Shown: positions 53,752 through 62,729 of the stretch, piece by piece
Layout: the number at the start of each line of letters is the position of its first letter
Numbering within the stretch: the first letter of the stretch is position 1
Assembly: GCF_011752995.1 (NCBI RefSeq)
Contig: NZ_VWWL01000030.1
Location: forward strand, 1 to 64,000
Origin: Burkholderia sp. Ax-1724
GTDB lineage: Bacteria > Pseudomonadota > Gammaproteobacteria > Burkholderiales > Burkholderiaceae
DNA length: 64,000 nt
Direction: 5' to 3'
Position numbers and translations under genes: made by a program
Notes under the pieces: model-generated
What the model was told of the DNA's origin: nothing
The model's input: only the letters and a program-made list of their open reading frames with translations
Database searches by the model: none

Positions 53752-54405
53752 GGTTCACCTCGTCGTTCGGGAGAAAACGGCACGCCGCGTTGCGCGCCGT
53801 TGTGCGCGCCAGTTTGCGCGTGCCACTACCGACTCGAAAGTCCCTGATATTCGATTCCTTGTTTTTATATCGTTTCTGATGTCCCTCGGTAAACGCTTTC
53901 GGCGAGCTTGATCAGATATGTCTGCACCGGGGAGTCCGGGTGTTCGCGAGCGACGCCACATAGTCTGTGAGATAGATGGATCGAGTCTGCACGCGGTATG
54001 GAACGATTCTGTGCGATGGTCCGGTCGTGGCGGATGGCTGACTGTCGGGAGTCGGCAAGGCTGGCCGATTCCGTTCGGTAATTTCATGTCCTGAGTCCAT
54101 GAGACGCCTGCTGTTCCACCAGTCCTTCATGTTCGCGGAATCAGTGCGGTCGTTCTGGCGATGTGCGGGTGACCAGGTGCGAGTCTGCCGGATACGAAAA
54201 ATATTCCGTGAGGGTATAAGGCACATCCGGCTGGCCCCGATGGCGATTTCTGATACGACCCGTGTCGGTGTGGCCGCGGTGACTGTCTGCTTCGGTTCGT
54301 CGGCTGTCTGCGGGACGTCCAGTCCTGATCGTTGCTCATGCACGACGCCCAAAACTATTTCTTCTATTCCGGGTCGATCTGCCGGATTCCGTACTGTTCC
54401 GATGA
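53752..54405. other. Gene-free region next to the IS110 transposase
   Basis: About 650 bases have no supported gene. The first 150-200 bases, upstream of the transposase, probably belong to the element. In IS110-group elements this non-coding end encodes the structured bridge RNA that pairs with donor and target. GCGCGCC- and CGTGCC-rich complementary stretches here could fold, but no structure was computed. Confidence 0.35.
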
Positions 54406-55143
54406 AGCGGCTTCGCTCAGGAGCGGGGTATTGACGGGCCTTTTCCGGATGCCCGTTTCGCATTCGCTGGAAGTGCTCTTTTGTTTGGCCTGCTGGGTGC
54501 GACCGTGTTGCGGCTAACGGTCGAATCTTTCGAAACATCGGGTCGCCGTGCGGTTTTGGCAAACTTGGGCATGGCTGCGACTCACCGCGGTTTATGGCGC
54601 TTGATTGTAGTTTCCTTTCCCTGGTTCTTTCTGTTCCCGCAGCTTTATGTCGCATTTCCCCTGTATGCCGGGCGTCTCGCGGGTCCGCACGCGGCATCGG
54701 CTGTCTACGTTGTGAATGGCGTAATCGGACTGGTATTCATGCTGTCCGCGAAACGCTGGCTTGTCCGGATAAATCCTGCAATCTCGACCACGTATGCCTA
54801 TCTGGCGGCTGCAATTGCCTTCACCAGCGTAGCTGCGGTCGATAACCTCGCAGGGTTTCTTGTGTTCATCGCCGGATATACGGTTATTGAAACAGTCATG
54901 CTTCCGGCACTGGAAACGATGACGGGCTCGCTGGCTATTGAGGGAAGTCAGGCTACGTTCTTTGGCTTGTTCAGTGCCGCAGGGGCACTGGGTGGCGCAG
55001 CGGGATACTACGCGGGCAGTTGGCTGATTTTGAACGCAACATCGCTCGAAACGTGGGTTGCGTTCGGAGATGTCGGAGCGATAGGCTTCGCGGCGGCTGC
55101 ACTTGTCCTTCCAAAGACTATCCCTCAGACTTCGCCGCCATAA
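54406..55143 (+). pseudogene. C-terminal half of an MFS transporter (truncated)
   Basis: The frame is open for about 245 codons after an in-frame stop at 54403-54405 and encodes about six or seven membrane helices. They include GLWRLIVVSFPWFFLFPQLY and the tail FFGLFSAAGALGGAAGYYAG, as in the second half of DHA1-type transporters such as MdtH. The first half of the transporter is missing and no proper start exists near the open part. It is a degraded remnant in the same scarred interval as the IS110 element. Confidence 0.7.
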
Positions 55144-55577
55144 AGCAGAGGCACAGTCCTGTGTCGTCAACGATCTTACTGCCCTCGGTTGAATCCACAC
55201 CTCGTAGCAGTCATCCGATTCAGGAGTTTCAGTTCGCGACACAGTTCGACGAAACGTCGGCATACGTTGCAAATGGTCGGGCCGTGGAGTTGACCCTGTA
55301 ATTCCGGTGCCAGACATCCTGTCAGCCGCACCAGTTCGATATTGCACTGGCATAAATCGGTGGAATAGGGATGTGTCGCTGTAGCGGTAGATTCGGTTTG
55401 CCACTGCGTCTGGCTCAGCATATATCGAAGCCACTCGCAGTTGACGCGAACGCGTAGTACCTGAAGAACCCGGGATGTGACTCGCCGAGTGTCGAAAAGT
55501 GAATTCTTGCGCAGACTAATACGCCTGTTGGCGAAGGCAACACAGTCGTCGAATTTGACATTCAGATCGTCCTCCGA
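55144..55577. other. Gene-free spacer
   Basis: This is 434 bases of moderate GC between the MFS relic and the TetR gene. No gene, hairpin or repeat of note is seen. Confidence 0.4.
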
Positions 55578-56237
55578 TTAATGAGGAGCCTTGCTCAACG
55601 CTTTCCACACTACTTTGGTGGCGGTGCGGAACGCCGCTGGCTCAGGTGCGTTTTCTTTGGCACGGCGCAGGAACACGATCAATCCTTGCCAGTGCGAATA
55701 GATTAGCGAACCTCGCAGATGACATTCTTCCTGAGACAACTCGGTGTTGATCTGTGCAACGAGTCCGCCGAATATGTTCAGAAACTCGCCGCTAACGTGC
55801 ATCATCAACTCGCTGACCGACTCCATATGTTCCGCGAGACACCAGCATTCGAGTGCAAAAGAGCTGACTACATTTTTCGGATCGGTGAGCGCGGCGAAGG
55901 TCTCGTCCAGAATTGCCTCAAGCCGTGCCTCGGGAGCCATGCTTTTATCCGCGGCGAGCAAGCGGTAGCGTTGCAGATAACGCTTGGCCAGTTCCTCTAT
56001 CGTCGAGTGCAGCAGCAACTCGCGGCTACCGAAGTAATGCTGCAGCGTGGCGAGCCGGATGCCGGCATCCGCCGCCACGCGTCGTTGCGTGAAGCCCGCA
56101 TTGCCTTCTGCGGCAAATACCTTGATGGCAGTCTCGAGGATATCAGGGACGCGGGTGGTCCGATTGCCGCGTCGCTTCGGCGTGGTGTCGGCTTCCTTCG
56201 CACCAAGGTCCTCTGAACTAATTTTCAAATCTTTCAT
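55578..56237 (-). CDS. TetR-family regulator, probable controller of the P450 operon
   Basis: This 219-residue protein has an N-terminal TetR helix-turn-helix (about 28-75) with ILETAIKVFAAEGNAGFTQRRVAADAGIRLATLQHYFGSRE, followed by an all-helical ligand domain. A basic 25-residue N-terminal extension (TTPKRRGNRTTR) is present. ATG 56237 follows GAGGA. It faces away from the catabolic operon, and palindromes matching a TetR-type operator lie at 56320, 56464 and 56485 between them. It would be released by the operon's substrate or its CoA ester. Confidence 0.9.
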   Translation of the reverse strand: MKDLKISSEDLGAKEADTTPKRRGNRTTRVPDILETAIKVFAAEGNAGFTQRRVAADAGIRLATLQHYFGSRELLLHSTIEELAKRYLQRYRLLAADKSMAPEARLEAILDETFAALTDPKNVVSSFALECWCLAEHMESVSELMMHVSGEFLNIFGGLVAQINTELSQEECHLRGSLIYSHWQGLIVFLRRAKENAPEPAAFRTATKVVWKALSKAPH

Positions 56238-56319
56238 ATTACAAATCCTCTTCAATTGCCGGCTACGCACGCATGCTGGTCGAGAGCGCGTTCGTATCGT
56301 TCCAGGGAGCGTCACTTTG

Positions 56320-56335
56320 TTGGTCAATAAACCAA
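56320..56335. promoter_or_regulatory. TetR operator-like palindrome, promoter of the TetR gene
   Basis: TTGGTCAATAAACCAA lies 83 bases upstream of the TetR start. It is an imperfect version of the TTGGTC-N4-GACCAA sites further right and is well placed for autoregulation. Confidence 0.55.
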
Positions 56336-56463
56336 TTATAGATAGCACCGACAGGTCCGCTTTCATTTGCCAATGTCGCCGGCCTTACCGCTTGGATGCG
56401 GTGCAGCATGGCATTTTAAGGCGGTGATCCTATCGTTTACCCCTTCGCCGAAAATCTTGTTAA

Positions 56464-56500
56464 TTGGTCTTTTGACCACTATTATTGGTCAATGGACCAA
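56464..56500. promoter_or_regulatory. Double TetR operator-like palindrome
   Basis: Two 16-base sites, TTGGTCTTTTGACCAC (56464-56479) and the perfect TTGGTCAATGGACCAA (56485-56500), start exactly 21 bases apart, two helical turns. Half-sites TTGGTC and GACCAA with a 4-base spacer are typical of TetR dimers. Confidence 0.65.
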
Positions 56501-56578
56501 ATAAAAAATAAGGCGAGCATCGCAGTGTGCCCGCGCCACACCGGAGAGTCGAGTCCCCGGCATGTGAGGCGCGTTCAG

Positions 56579-56806
56579 ATGGACAACCGTCAAAGAGGTT
56601 TGCGTGGCTTGATCGATAACTGGATCGGATTGTCGCCTTTGGCGATTAGCCGTGTCTTGCGCGTGAGTCGCAGGGAAGCGCGCTGCGTATGTGCGGGAGT
56701 CCGGCGTGTATTGAAGGCACCTTCGTTCATGCTTTTCCAGCATGACGATGGATCCTGGCGCATTTTTCCGCCCGGCGTTAACCCGCCAACTTTGCGTTCC
56801 GGATAA
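56579..56806 (+). CDS. Small hypothetical protein (75 aa)
   Basis: This candidate small gene has a helical, Arg-rich first half and the ending VLKAPSFMLFQHDDGSWRIFPPGV, a composition unlike random GC-rich frames. Proteins with a similar LF-x-H-D-D-G-S-W ending occur among Burkholderia-group hypotheticals, as far as I recall. The start at 56579 lacks a strong ribosome-binding site. An upstream in-frame ATG (56492) sits inside the operator region and is less likely. Confidence 0.35.
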   Translation: MDNRQRGLRGLIDNWIGLSPLAISRVLRVSRREARCVCAGVRRVLKAPSFMLFQHDDGSWRIFPPGVNPPTLRSG

Positions 56807-56955
56807 CACCTGTTCGCTTCATCATTCGTCAAGCACGCGGCGTGCTTGCGTTCACGGCGGCATCGCAGCGTATCCATCGGGTCGTGATGACGATGGATGC
56901 GATTCGGAATCCTATTGTTTTGAGGTGAGCGTATCGCCGCGTTGCAAGCATGAAT

Positions 56956-57207
56956 CTAGCTTGCCTTACCCCGACTATTGTCCTGGTGAGTTCGGGCTGG
57001 AGATTGCTCGTCGTTCCAGCCTGGCATTGCCAGATAGCGTTCTACAAGCTCTTCGTCGGCGGAGAATCCTATGGAGTTCGCCAGATGGCAGGCTGCGGAA
57101 GTCCAGGCCAGACCGTCGAAGAGCCAGTCGCCGACCGCCTGGATCGTATGTGCGAGTGCAAACCGGGTTCTTGGATGCAGCAGATGATGTCGTTTATCGA
57201 TGCTCAT
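56956..57207 (-). CDS. Small hypothetical protein (83 aa)
   Basis: This small gene is supported by a GGAGAA site 5 bases before the ATG and by balanced composition: RHHLLHPRTRFALAHTIQAV, GDWLFDGLAWTSAACHLANS, then DEELVERYLAMPGWNDEQ and a hydrophilic tail. It is probably a mostly helical soluble protein. No family is recognised. It is antisense to the direction of the P450 operon and ends near the other small gene. Confidence 0.6.
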   Translation of the reverse strand: MSIDKRHHLLHPRTRFALAHTIQAVGDWLFDGLAWTSAACHLANSIGFSADEELVERYLAMPGWNDEQSPARTHQDNSRGKAS

Positions 57208-57420
57208 GTCTTCTCCATGGATCAACGGGCTGGTTTTGACGAACTGTGCCGTGAAGTGAGATGCCCCGCAGCAGGGATTTACCCATCCTTGACAGACAGA
57301 ATCAAAGCGAGCAGTATTTGTCAAAGGTTCATCCAATGATAAATTGAAATGAACACATGATGAAGCGACCGGTTTTGAGCGGGATGGCATCCAGGGACAC
57401 ACGGAAAACAGGAGGGGAAG

Positions 57421-58614
57421 ATGGGCAGTGCACTTGAGGGCATGAAAGTCCTCGACTTTACTCAGATGATGAATGGTCCTTTCGGCACGATGCTGCTCGC
57501 GGATTTCGGGGCGGACGTGATCAAGGTCGAGCCGCCGGTTGGCGATACGATGCGTCTGACCGGTGAAACTTTTCTCGGCGATGACGCGGTGTATTTCCTG
57601 ACATTGAACCGCAACAAGCGCAGCGTGATCGTCGATCTGGCGACGCCGGAAGGTCAGCGCGTGGCGCAGGAAATGGCGAAGCAGGTCGACATCGTGGTGG
57701 AAAACTTCCGACCCGGCGTAGCCGAGAAACTCGGCATCAGCTACGAAACGCTGTCGGCGCTCAATCCACGCCTGATCTATTGTTCGACCTCGGCATTCGG
57801 CCGCACAGGCGAGGATAGCTATCGTCCGGGCATGGACCCGGTCGTGCAGGCCATGTCCGGCATCATGCAACTCACGGGTGATGAGAACACAGGTCCGCTA
57901 AAAACGGGCATGCCGTATTCCGATCTGATTACGCCGTTGCTGTCGACCATCGGTGTGCTCGCCGCCGTCCAGTCGCGTAACAAAACCGGGCGTGGCCAGC
58001 GTGTGGATCTGTCGATGATCGATGCGACCATTTTCAGCATGATCCCGCGCGACGCGTATTACTTCGCGACCGGCGAAACACCGGGACGCATTGGTAATGC
58101 GCATTGGCAGATCGTGCCGTACAACACCTATCGCACGTCCGACGATCGTCACATTATGGTGATCGCACATACCGACAAGTTCTGGCGTGTGCTTGCTTCG
58201 GCTGTCGGCGCAACGGAACTGCTTGACGACGAGCGTCTGAAAACCAAGGATGGCCGCCTTGCGCATCGCGATGTCGTTGATGAAGGTCTGGCGAAAGCGT
58301 TCGCCAGAGAATCGCTCGCTCACTGGAATGAGAAACTGCGGGAGGCGCACGCCATGTTCTCGCCAGTACTCAATTTCGAAGAGGTCTTTGAAGACCCGCG
58401 AGTTCAGGAGGACCTGGTCGTCGAACTCGATCATCCGAAAGCGGGCAAGTTCAAGGTCGTGACGAATCCGATCCGTCTGTCGGAGACGCCACCCTCGATC
58501 CGGCGCCCGCCGCCGGTACTCGGTCAACATACCGAAGAAATTCTGCGTGAGTTCGGCATCAAGACGGCACAAGCGCAACCGGCCTCCGCTTCGGCAGCGC
58601 TCGGAAACGAGTGA
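57421..58614 (+). CDS. Class III CoA-transferase (CaiB/BaiF family), first of a pair
   Basis: This 397-residue enzyme moves CoA from one carboxylic acid to another through an aspartyl-CoA intermediate. It has the family start MKVLDFTQMMNGPFGTMLLADFGADVIKVE, then SAFGRTGEDSYRPGMDPVVQAMSG with the catalytic Asp region. Paired class III CoA-transferases often form heteromers, for example BbsEF and SmtAB, and the next gene is the partner. AGGAGGGG lies 5 bases upstream of ATG, a very strong ribosome-binding site. It should activate the acid produced by the P450 and aldehyde dehydrogenase. Confidence 0.92.
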   Translation: MGSALEGMKVLDFTQMMNGPFGTMLLADFGADVIKVEPPVGDTMRLTGETFLGDDAVYFLTLNRNKRSVIVDLATPEGQRVAQEMAKQVDIVVENFRPGVAEKLGISYETLSALNPRLIYCSTSAFGRTGEDSYRPGMDPVVQAMSGIMQLTGDENTGPLKTGMPYSDLITPLLSTIGVLAAVQSRNKTGRGQRVDLSMIDATIFSMIPRDAYYFATGETPGRIGNAHWQIVPYNTYRTSDDRHIMVIAHTDKFWRVLASAVGATELLDDERLKTKDGRLAHRDVVDEGLAKAFARESLAHWNEKLREAHAMFSPVLNFEEVFEDPRVQEDLVVELDHPKAGKFKVVTNPIRLSETPPSIRRPPPVLGQHTEEILREFGIKTAQAQPASASAALGNE

Positions 58615-59873
58615 GCATGCTCATGACGGACACAATCAAAGCGGCCACGGCCGCGGAACTGCCGCCGCTTGGCCAGCATGAACCGCCATTGCAAGGCGTG
58701 CGCGTGCTCGATCTGTCGCGTGTCCTCGCCGCTCCGTTCTGCGCGATGATGCTAGCCGATCTGGGCGCCGAGGTAATCAAGGTCGAGCACCCCAAAGGGG
58801 GAGACCAGACGCGTCACTGGGGCACGGCGATTCAAGGCGGAGAGCGCACGTACTACCTCGCGATCAACCGCACCAAGCAATCGATCGCGATCGACTTCTC
58901 GAAGCCGGAAGGCGCCGAACTCGTCAAAGCGCTGGCGCGCGAAAGCGACGTGCTGGTTGAAAACTACATGCTGGGTGCGCTCGATCGCTACGGCTTGGGC
59001 TACGAGGCCTTGTGCGCGGAGAATCCCAGGTTGATCTATTGCTCGGTGAGTGGTTATGGTCGCACGGGCCCGAGTGCGCAGCGGCCTGGCTACGATTCGG
59101 TGATTCAGGCGGAAAGCGGCATCATGTCAATCACCGGTGAACCGGACGGCGAACCGTCGAAAGCGGGTGTGCCGATCTGCGATATCACGGCCGGCATGTA
59201 TGCGACCCAGGCGATTCTCGCGGCGATTGTGCGCCGCTTGCGTAACGGCCACGGCGAAGCCATCGACATCGCTCTATTCGACTGCACGCTGGCAAATCAC
59301 ACCTCGGTGGCAGCCAACGCGCTGCTACTGGATCACGCGCCAGGGCGTTATGGCAATAGCCATGCGGACATCATTCCGCAGGGTATGTATCACGCGTCCG
59401 ACGGTCCGATCATGTTCCACGTCGGCAGCGATGCGCAGTTCGCGCGTTTCTGTTCCGACGTGCTGGACATGCCAGCGCTCGCTGCAGACCCCCGATTTGT
59501 CGACAACGACGGACGCCGCGCAAATCGCGACGTGCTCGACGAACTGATGTCGAAACGCCTGAAGACGCGTTCGCGCCAAGACTGGATTCCGCTGTTTCGC
59601 CGCGCAGGTGTGCCAGCTGGTGTTGTCCAGAACGTGCTCGAAGCGCTCAGATCCGACGAATCGAAAGCGCGCGACATGGTCTGCGAAATTGACCATCCCA
59701 CCGCCGGCCGCATCAATCTCGTGAACTCACCGCTGAAGATGCGGGAGAGCACGCTGGCACCGCCGGCCGCGCCACCGCTACTCGGCGAGCATACGGATCG
59801 AATCCTTGAGGGGCGCCTCAAGCTGGATGCCGCCGCGATTGCCGGTTTACGCGCGGCTGGCATCGTAGGTTGA
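58611..59873 (+). CDS. Class III CoA-transferase (CaiB/BaiF family), second of a pair
   Basis: This 420-residue homologue of the preceding protein has VRVLDLSRVLAAPFCAMMLADLGAEVIKVEHP and SGYGRTGPSAQRPGYDSVIQAESG, including the catalytic Asp. GTG 58611 overlaps the previous stop (GTGA); ATG 58617 is an alternative start. The coupling suggests a two-subunit CoA-transferase. The CoA donor (often succinyl-CoA) is not evident from the sequence. Confidence 0.92.
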   Translation: MSMLMTDTIKAATAAELPPLGQHEPPLQGVRVLDLSRVLAAPFCAMMLADLGAEVIKVEHPKGGDQTRHWGTAIQGGERTYYLAINRTKQSIAIDFSKPEGAELVKALARESDVLVENYMLGALDRYGLGYEALCAENPRLIYCSVSGYGRTGPSAQRPGYDSVIQAESGIMSITGEPDGEPSKAGVPICDITAGMYATQAILAAIVRRLRNGHGEAIDIALFDCTLANHTSVAANALLLDHAPGRYGNSHADIIPQGMYHASDGPIMFHVGSDAQFARFCSDVLDMPALAADPRFVDNDGRRANRDVLDELMSKRLKTRSRQDWIPLFRRAGVPAGVVQNVLEALRSDESKARDMVCEIDHPTAGRINLVNSPLKMRESTLAPPAAPPLLGEHTDRILEGRLKLDAAAIAGLRAAGIVG

Positions 59874-59890
59874 TATCAGGAGACACAGTC

Positions 59891-61105
59891 ATGCATGACC
59901 ACAATTCATCTGCACCGGCATTTCCGATGGGGCGCTGTCCATTTGCACCGCCGCCGGAATACGCGGAGATTCGCAAGAAAGAAGGGCTCTCGAAGGTCAC
60001 CATGCCTGATGGCTCACTCGCGTGGATTGCTACGCGCTACGGCGATGTGCGCGCGATTCTCGGTGACAACCGCTTTTCCACCGTGCCGTCCACGCCGGGC
60101 TATCCCTTCATCGCACCCGCGCGAGCCTCGCTGCTGATGAATGAAAAGCCGCCCACCATCATTCGTATGGATGCTCCCGAGCACACCAGATACCGGCGCA
60201 TGCTGACCAAGGAGTTCATGGTTCACCATATCGAGGCGATGCGCGGCGAGCTACAGCAAACGGTCGACACCTTGCTCGATGAACTCGTCGCCAAAGGGCC
60301 GCCTGCCGATCTGTTCGAGGATTTCGCTCTCGCGGTGCCGACTACCGTCATTTCGAGAATTCTCGGCGTTCCGTATGAAGACCGCGATTTTTTCCAGGAG
60401 CGCAGCAAGGCGAAGCTCGACTTGACCGCCGATCCGGAAGTGCCGGTTCGGGCCGGCGCCGAGATGCGCGAGTACCTCGATCGTTTGATTACCGAAAAGC
60501 TCGCGCGCCCCGGCAACCGCGACGACCTGATCAGCCGTCTCGTGACGAGCCAGGTGGTGCCGGGACATATGACACGCGAGGAGGCGCTTGCCACCATCGA
60601 ATTGCTGTTGATGGGTGGTCATGAAACGACCGCCAACATGATCGCGCTCGGTACGCTTTCTCTGCTTATGCACCCGGATCAGAAGGACGCGCTGGTCGCA
60701 GACCCGTCGCTCGTGCGTAATGCCGTGGAGGAAATGCTGCGCTATCACACCATCGTGCATTACAACGGTCCGCGTGTGGCGCTCGAAGACGTCGATGTGA
60801 ACGGCACCCTGATCCGCAAAGGCGAGGGCGTGCTGGCGTTGATCACCGCCGCGAACCGCGATCCGGATTCCTTCGAGGATCCCGACAGGTTCGACATTCG
60901 TCGCGAAGCGCTGCATCACGTGGCATTCAGCTACGGTGTGCACCAATGCCTTGGTCAGCCACTTGCTCGCGCGGAACTGCAAATCGTCTTCTCTACGCTG
61001 TTCCAGCGTTTGCCGAATCTACGCTTGACGGTGCCGGCCGACGAAATCAGGTTCCGCTACGACGCTTTTGTGTATGGCGTCGATGCCTTGCCGGTGGTGT
61101 GGTGA
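59891..61105 (+). CDS. Cytochrome P450, class I soluble type
   Basis: This 404-residue bacterial P450 has the I-helix LLMGGHETTAN, ExxR in EEMLR and haem-binding FSYGVHQCLGQ with ligand Cys353. It has no membrane anchor. The AGGAGA site 9 bases upstream fixes the start. Genes for its ferredoxin and ferredoxin reductase follow, so the full electron chain is encoded. Such P450s (for example the CYP101, CYP108 and CYP111 types) hydroxylate terpenoids and other small hydrophobic molecules. The substrate here is not known. Confidence 0.95.
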   Translation: MHDHNSSAPAFPMGRCPFAPPPEYAEIRKKEGLSKVTMPDGSLAWIATRYGDVRAILGDNRFSTVPSTPGYPFIAPARASLLMNEKPPTIIRMDAPEHTRYRRMLTKEFMVHHIEAMRGELQQTVDTLLDELVAKGPPADLFEDFALAVPTTVISRILGVPYEDRDFFQERSKAKLDLTADPEVPVRAGAEMREYLDRLITEKLARPGNRDDLISRLVTSQVVPGHMTREEALATIELLLMGGHETTANMIALGTLSLLMHPDQKDALVADPSLVRNAVEEMLRYHTIVHYNGPRVALEDVDVNGTLIRKGEGVLALITAANRDPDSFEDPDRFDIRREALHHVAFSYGVHQCLGQPLARAELQIVFSTLFQRLPNLRLTVPADEIRFRYDAFVYGVDALPVVW

Positions 61106-61176
61106 GCGACAGGTTGGAATGAGCGTCCGCTTGCGTGCATCTGGCGCGCGGGCGGAGACAACATCTGGAGACAAGC

Positions 61177-61371
61177 ATGAAAATCAAGGTGGATGCCACG
61201 AAGTGTATCGGCGCAGGACTGTGTGTGGTCGCCGCTCCCGAAGTCTTTAGCCAGAACGAGGATGATGGTCTCGTCATCGTGTTGCAGGAGTGCCCGCCGC
61301 CCGAACTGCACGAGAAGGTGCGTGAAGCGGCGCGGCTGTGCCCGGCGCTGGTCATCACGCTGGACGAATAG
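61177..61371 (+). CDS. 3Fe-4S-type ferredoxin, P450 redox partner
   Basis: This 64-residue protein has Cys10 and Cys16 in KCIGAGLC and a distal Cys55 followed by Pro (LCPAL). The second position of the usual 4Fe-4S set is not Cys (the residue is Ala or Gly), as in 3Fe-4S ferredoxins that serve P450s in actinobacteria and some proteobacteria. It lies 71 bases downstream of the P450 and carries electrons from the reductase encoded next. Confidence 0.92.
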   Translation: MKIKVDATKCIGAGLCVVAAPEVFSQNEDDGLVIVLQECPPPELHEKVREAARLCPALVITLDE

Positions 61372-61476
61372 GCGCCGCTATCGCGTCGGAACAAACCGGA
61401 ATCTGGTGGCCGTCGTGCCTGGGTGTCGCAACGCGCGGCCTCGCTCACGTCGTTACCCGTCTGGAGGTCGAGAAAT

Positions 61477-62718
61477 ATGGATGCGGGAATCGTGATCGTC
61501 GGCGCGGGGCAGGCCGGCTATCAACTGGCGGTGTCACTGCGCGATGCGGGCTATATGAAACGCGTTGTGCTTCTGGGCGAAGAGCCTGATCTGCCTTATC
61601 AGCGGCCGCCGTTGTCGAAGGCGTTTCAGAGCGGTGCTTGCGATGCCGCACAGGTGACGTTTCAGTCCGACACTTTCTATCAGGAACGCAAGATCGAACT
61701 GATGCTCGGCGTTACTGCGCTGCATATCGATCGCGAACGCCATTGCGTGATGACTGGCGACGGTCGGCGCCTCGACTACGAACACCTGGTGCTTGCGACC
61801 GGGGCACGCAATCGTCTGCTGCCGGGTTGGAACAGCACAACCAAAGGGCTGATGACGCTGCGTACGCTGGACGATGCGCGCAAGCTGCGCGAAGCGCTCG
61901 GTGAGTCGAAACGCGTGTTGATTGTGGGCGCGGGTTTCCTGGGGCTCGAGTTCGCCGCAGTGGCGGCGGTGCGTGGCGTTGCCGTTCATGTGATCGAAGC
62001 GAGTTCGCATTTGATGAGCCGTGCCGTCAGCGCGCCCGTGGCCGACGCGTTTCGTATCCACCATGAATCGAATGGCACGACTTTCGGTTTTGGTCATGGC
62101 GTGAAAAGTATCTGTGCCGAGGCAGGCCGCGTGGTCGGCGCACAGACCATGGACGGTCGCATGCATGAAGCCGATCTGGTGGTCGTGAGTATCGGTGTGG
62201 TTCCCAATGTCGAGCTCGCTGAAAAGGCACAACTGGAAACCAGCAACGGCATCGTGGTCGATGCGAATCTGGCGACTGGCGATCCATCGATCTCCGCTCT
62301 CGGCGACTGCGCGGCTTTCCCGTCGCGCTTTGCGTTCGGCCAGTGCCGGATCGAGTCGGTGCAGAACGCGGTCGACCAGGCGCGCTATCTGGCGCAGCGG
62401 CTGACCGGGCAGAGCCATGCTTTCGAAGCGGTGCCCTGGTTCTGGAGCGATCAGGGCGGCGTCAAGCTGCAGATCGCGGGAATGGCCATGCATCGGGCCG
62501 ACGAGGTCGTCGTGCGTGGAGACCCCGCCGGGCTGAAATTTTCCGCCTACGGATTCGTGAACGGCCGCCTCGTGGCGGTGGAGTCGGTCAACCGTCCGGC
62601 CGATCACATTGCGGCGCGCAAGCTGCTCGCTGCCGACGCGCCAGTGTTGCCAGTCCACGTTGCGGACGCGCAATTCGATCTGCGAACGTTGCTCCAGCCG
62701 CACATCACAACACATTGA
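61477..62718 (+). CDS. FAD-dependent ferredoxin reductase, P450 electron chain
   Basis: This 413-residue reductase is of the putidaredoxin/rubredoxin reductase type. The FAD motif is VIVGAGQAGYQLA (about 6-18), the NAD motif is VLIVGAGFLGLEFAA (about 147), and ALGDCAAFPSRF is the second FAD contact. A C-terminal reductase domain has WFWSDQGGVKLQIAG. It takes electrons from NAD(P)H and passes them to the ferredoxin. GGAGG about 10 bases before ATG 61477 decides the start over an in-frame upstream ATG at 61423. Confidence 0.94.
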   Translation: MDAGIVIVGAGQAGYQLAVSLRDAGYMKRVVLLGEEPDLPYQRPPLSKAFQSGACDAAQVTFQSDTFYQERKIELMLGVTALHIDRERHCVMTGDGRRLDYEHLVLATGARNRLLPGWNSTTKGLMTLRTLDDARKLREALGESKRVLIVGAGFLGLEFAAVAAVRGVAVHVIEASSHLMSRAVSAPVADAFRIHHESNGTTFGFGHGVKSICAEAGRVVGAQTMDGRMHEADLVVVSIGVVPNVELAEKAQLETSNGIVVDANLATGDPSISALGDCAAFPSRFAFGQCRIESVQNAVDQARYLAQRLTGQSHAFEAVPWFWSDQGGVKLQIAGMAMHRADEVVVRGDPAGLKFSAYGFVNGRLVAVESVNRPADHIAARKLLAADAPVLPVHVADAQFDLRTLLQPHITTH

Positions 62719-62729
62719 GAGACTCAATC

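Noticed and set aside
53912..54697. Minus-strand 261-codon frame right of the IS110 element
   Set aside because: Random-looking Arg/Thr/Pro-rich sequence overlapping the MFS remnant, which has clear membrane helices.
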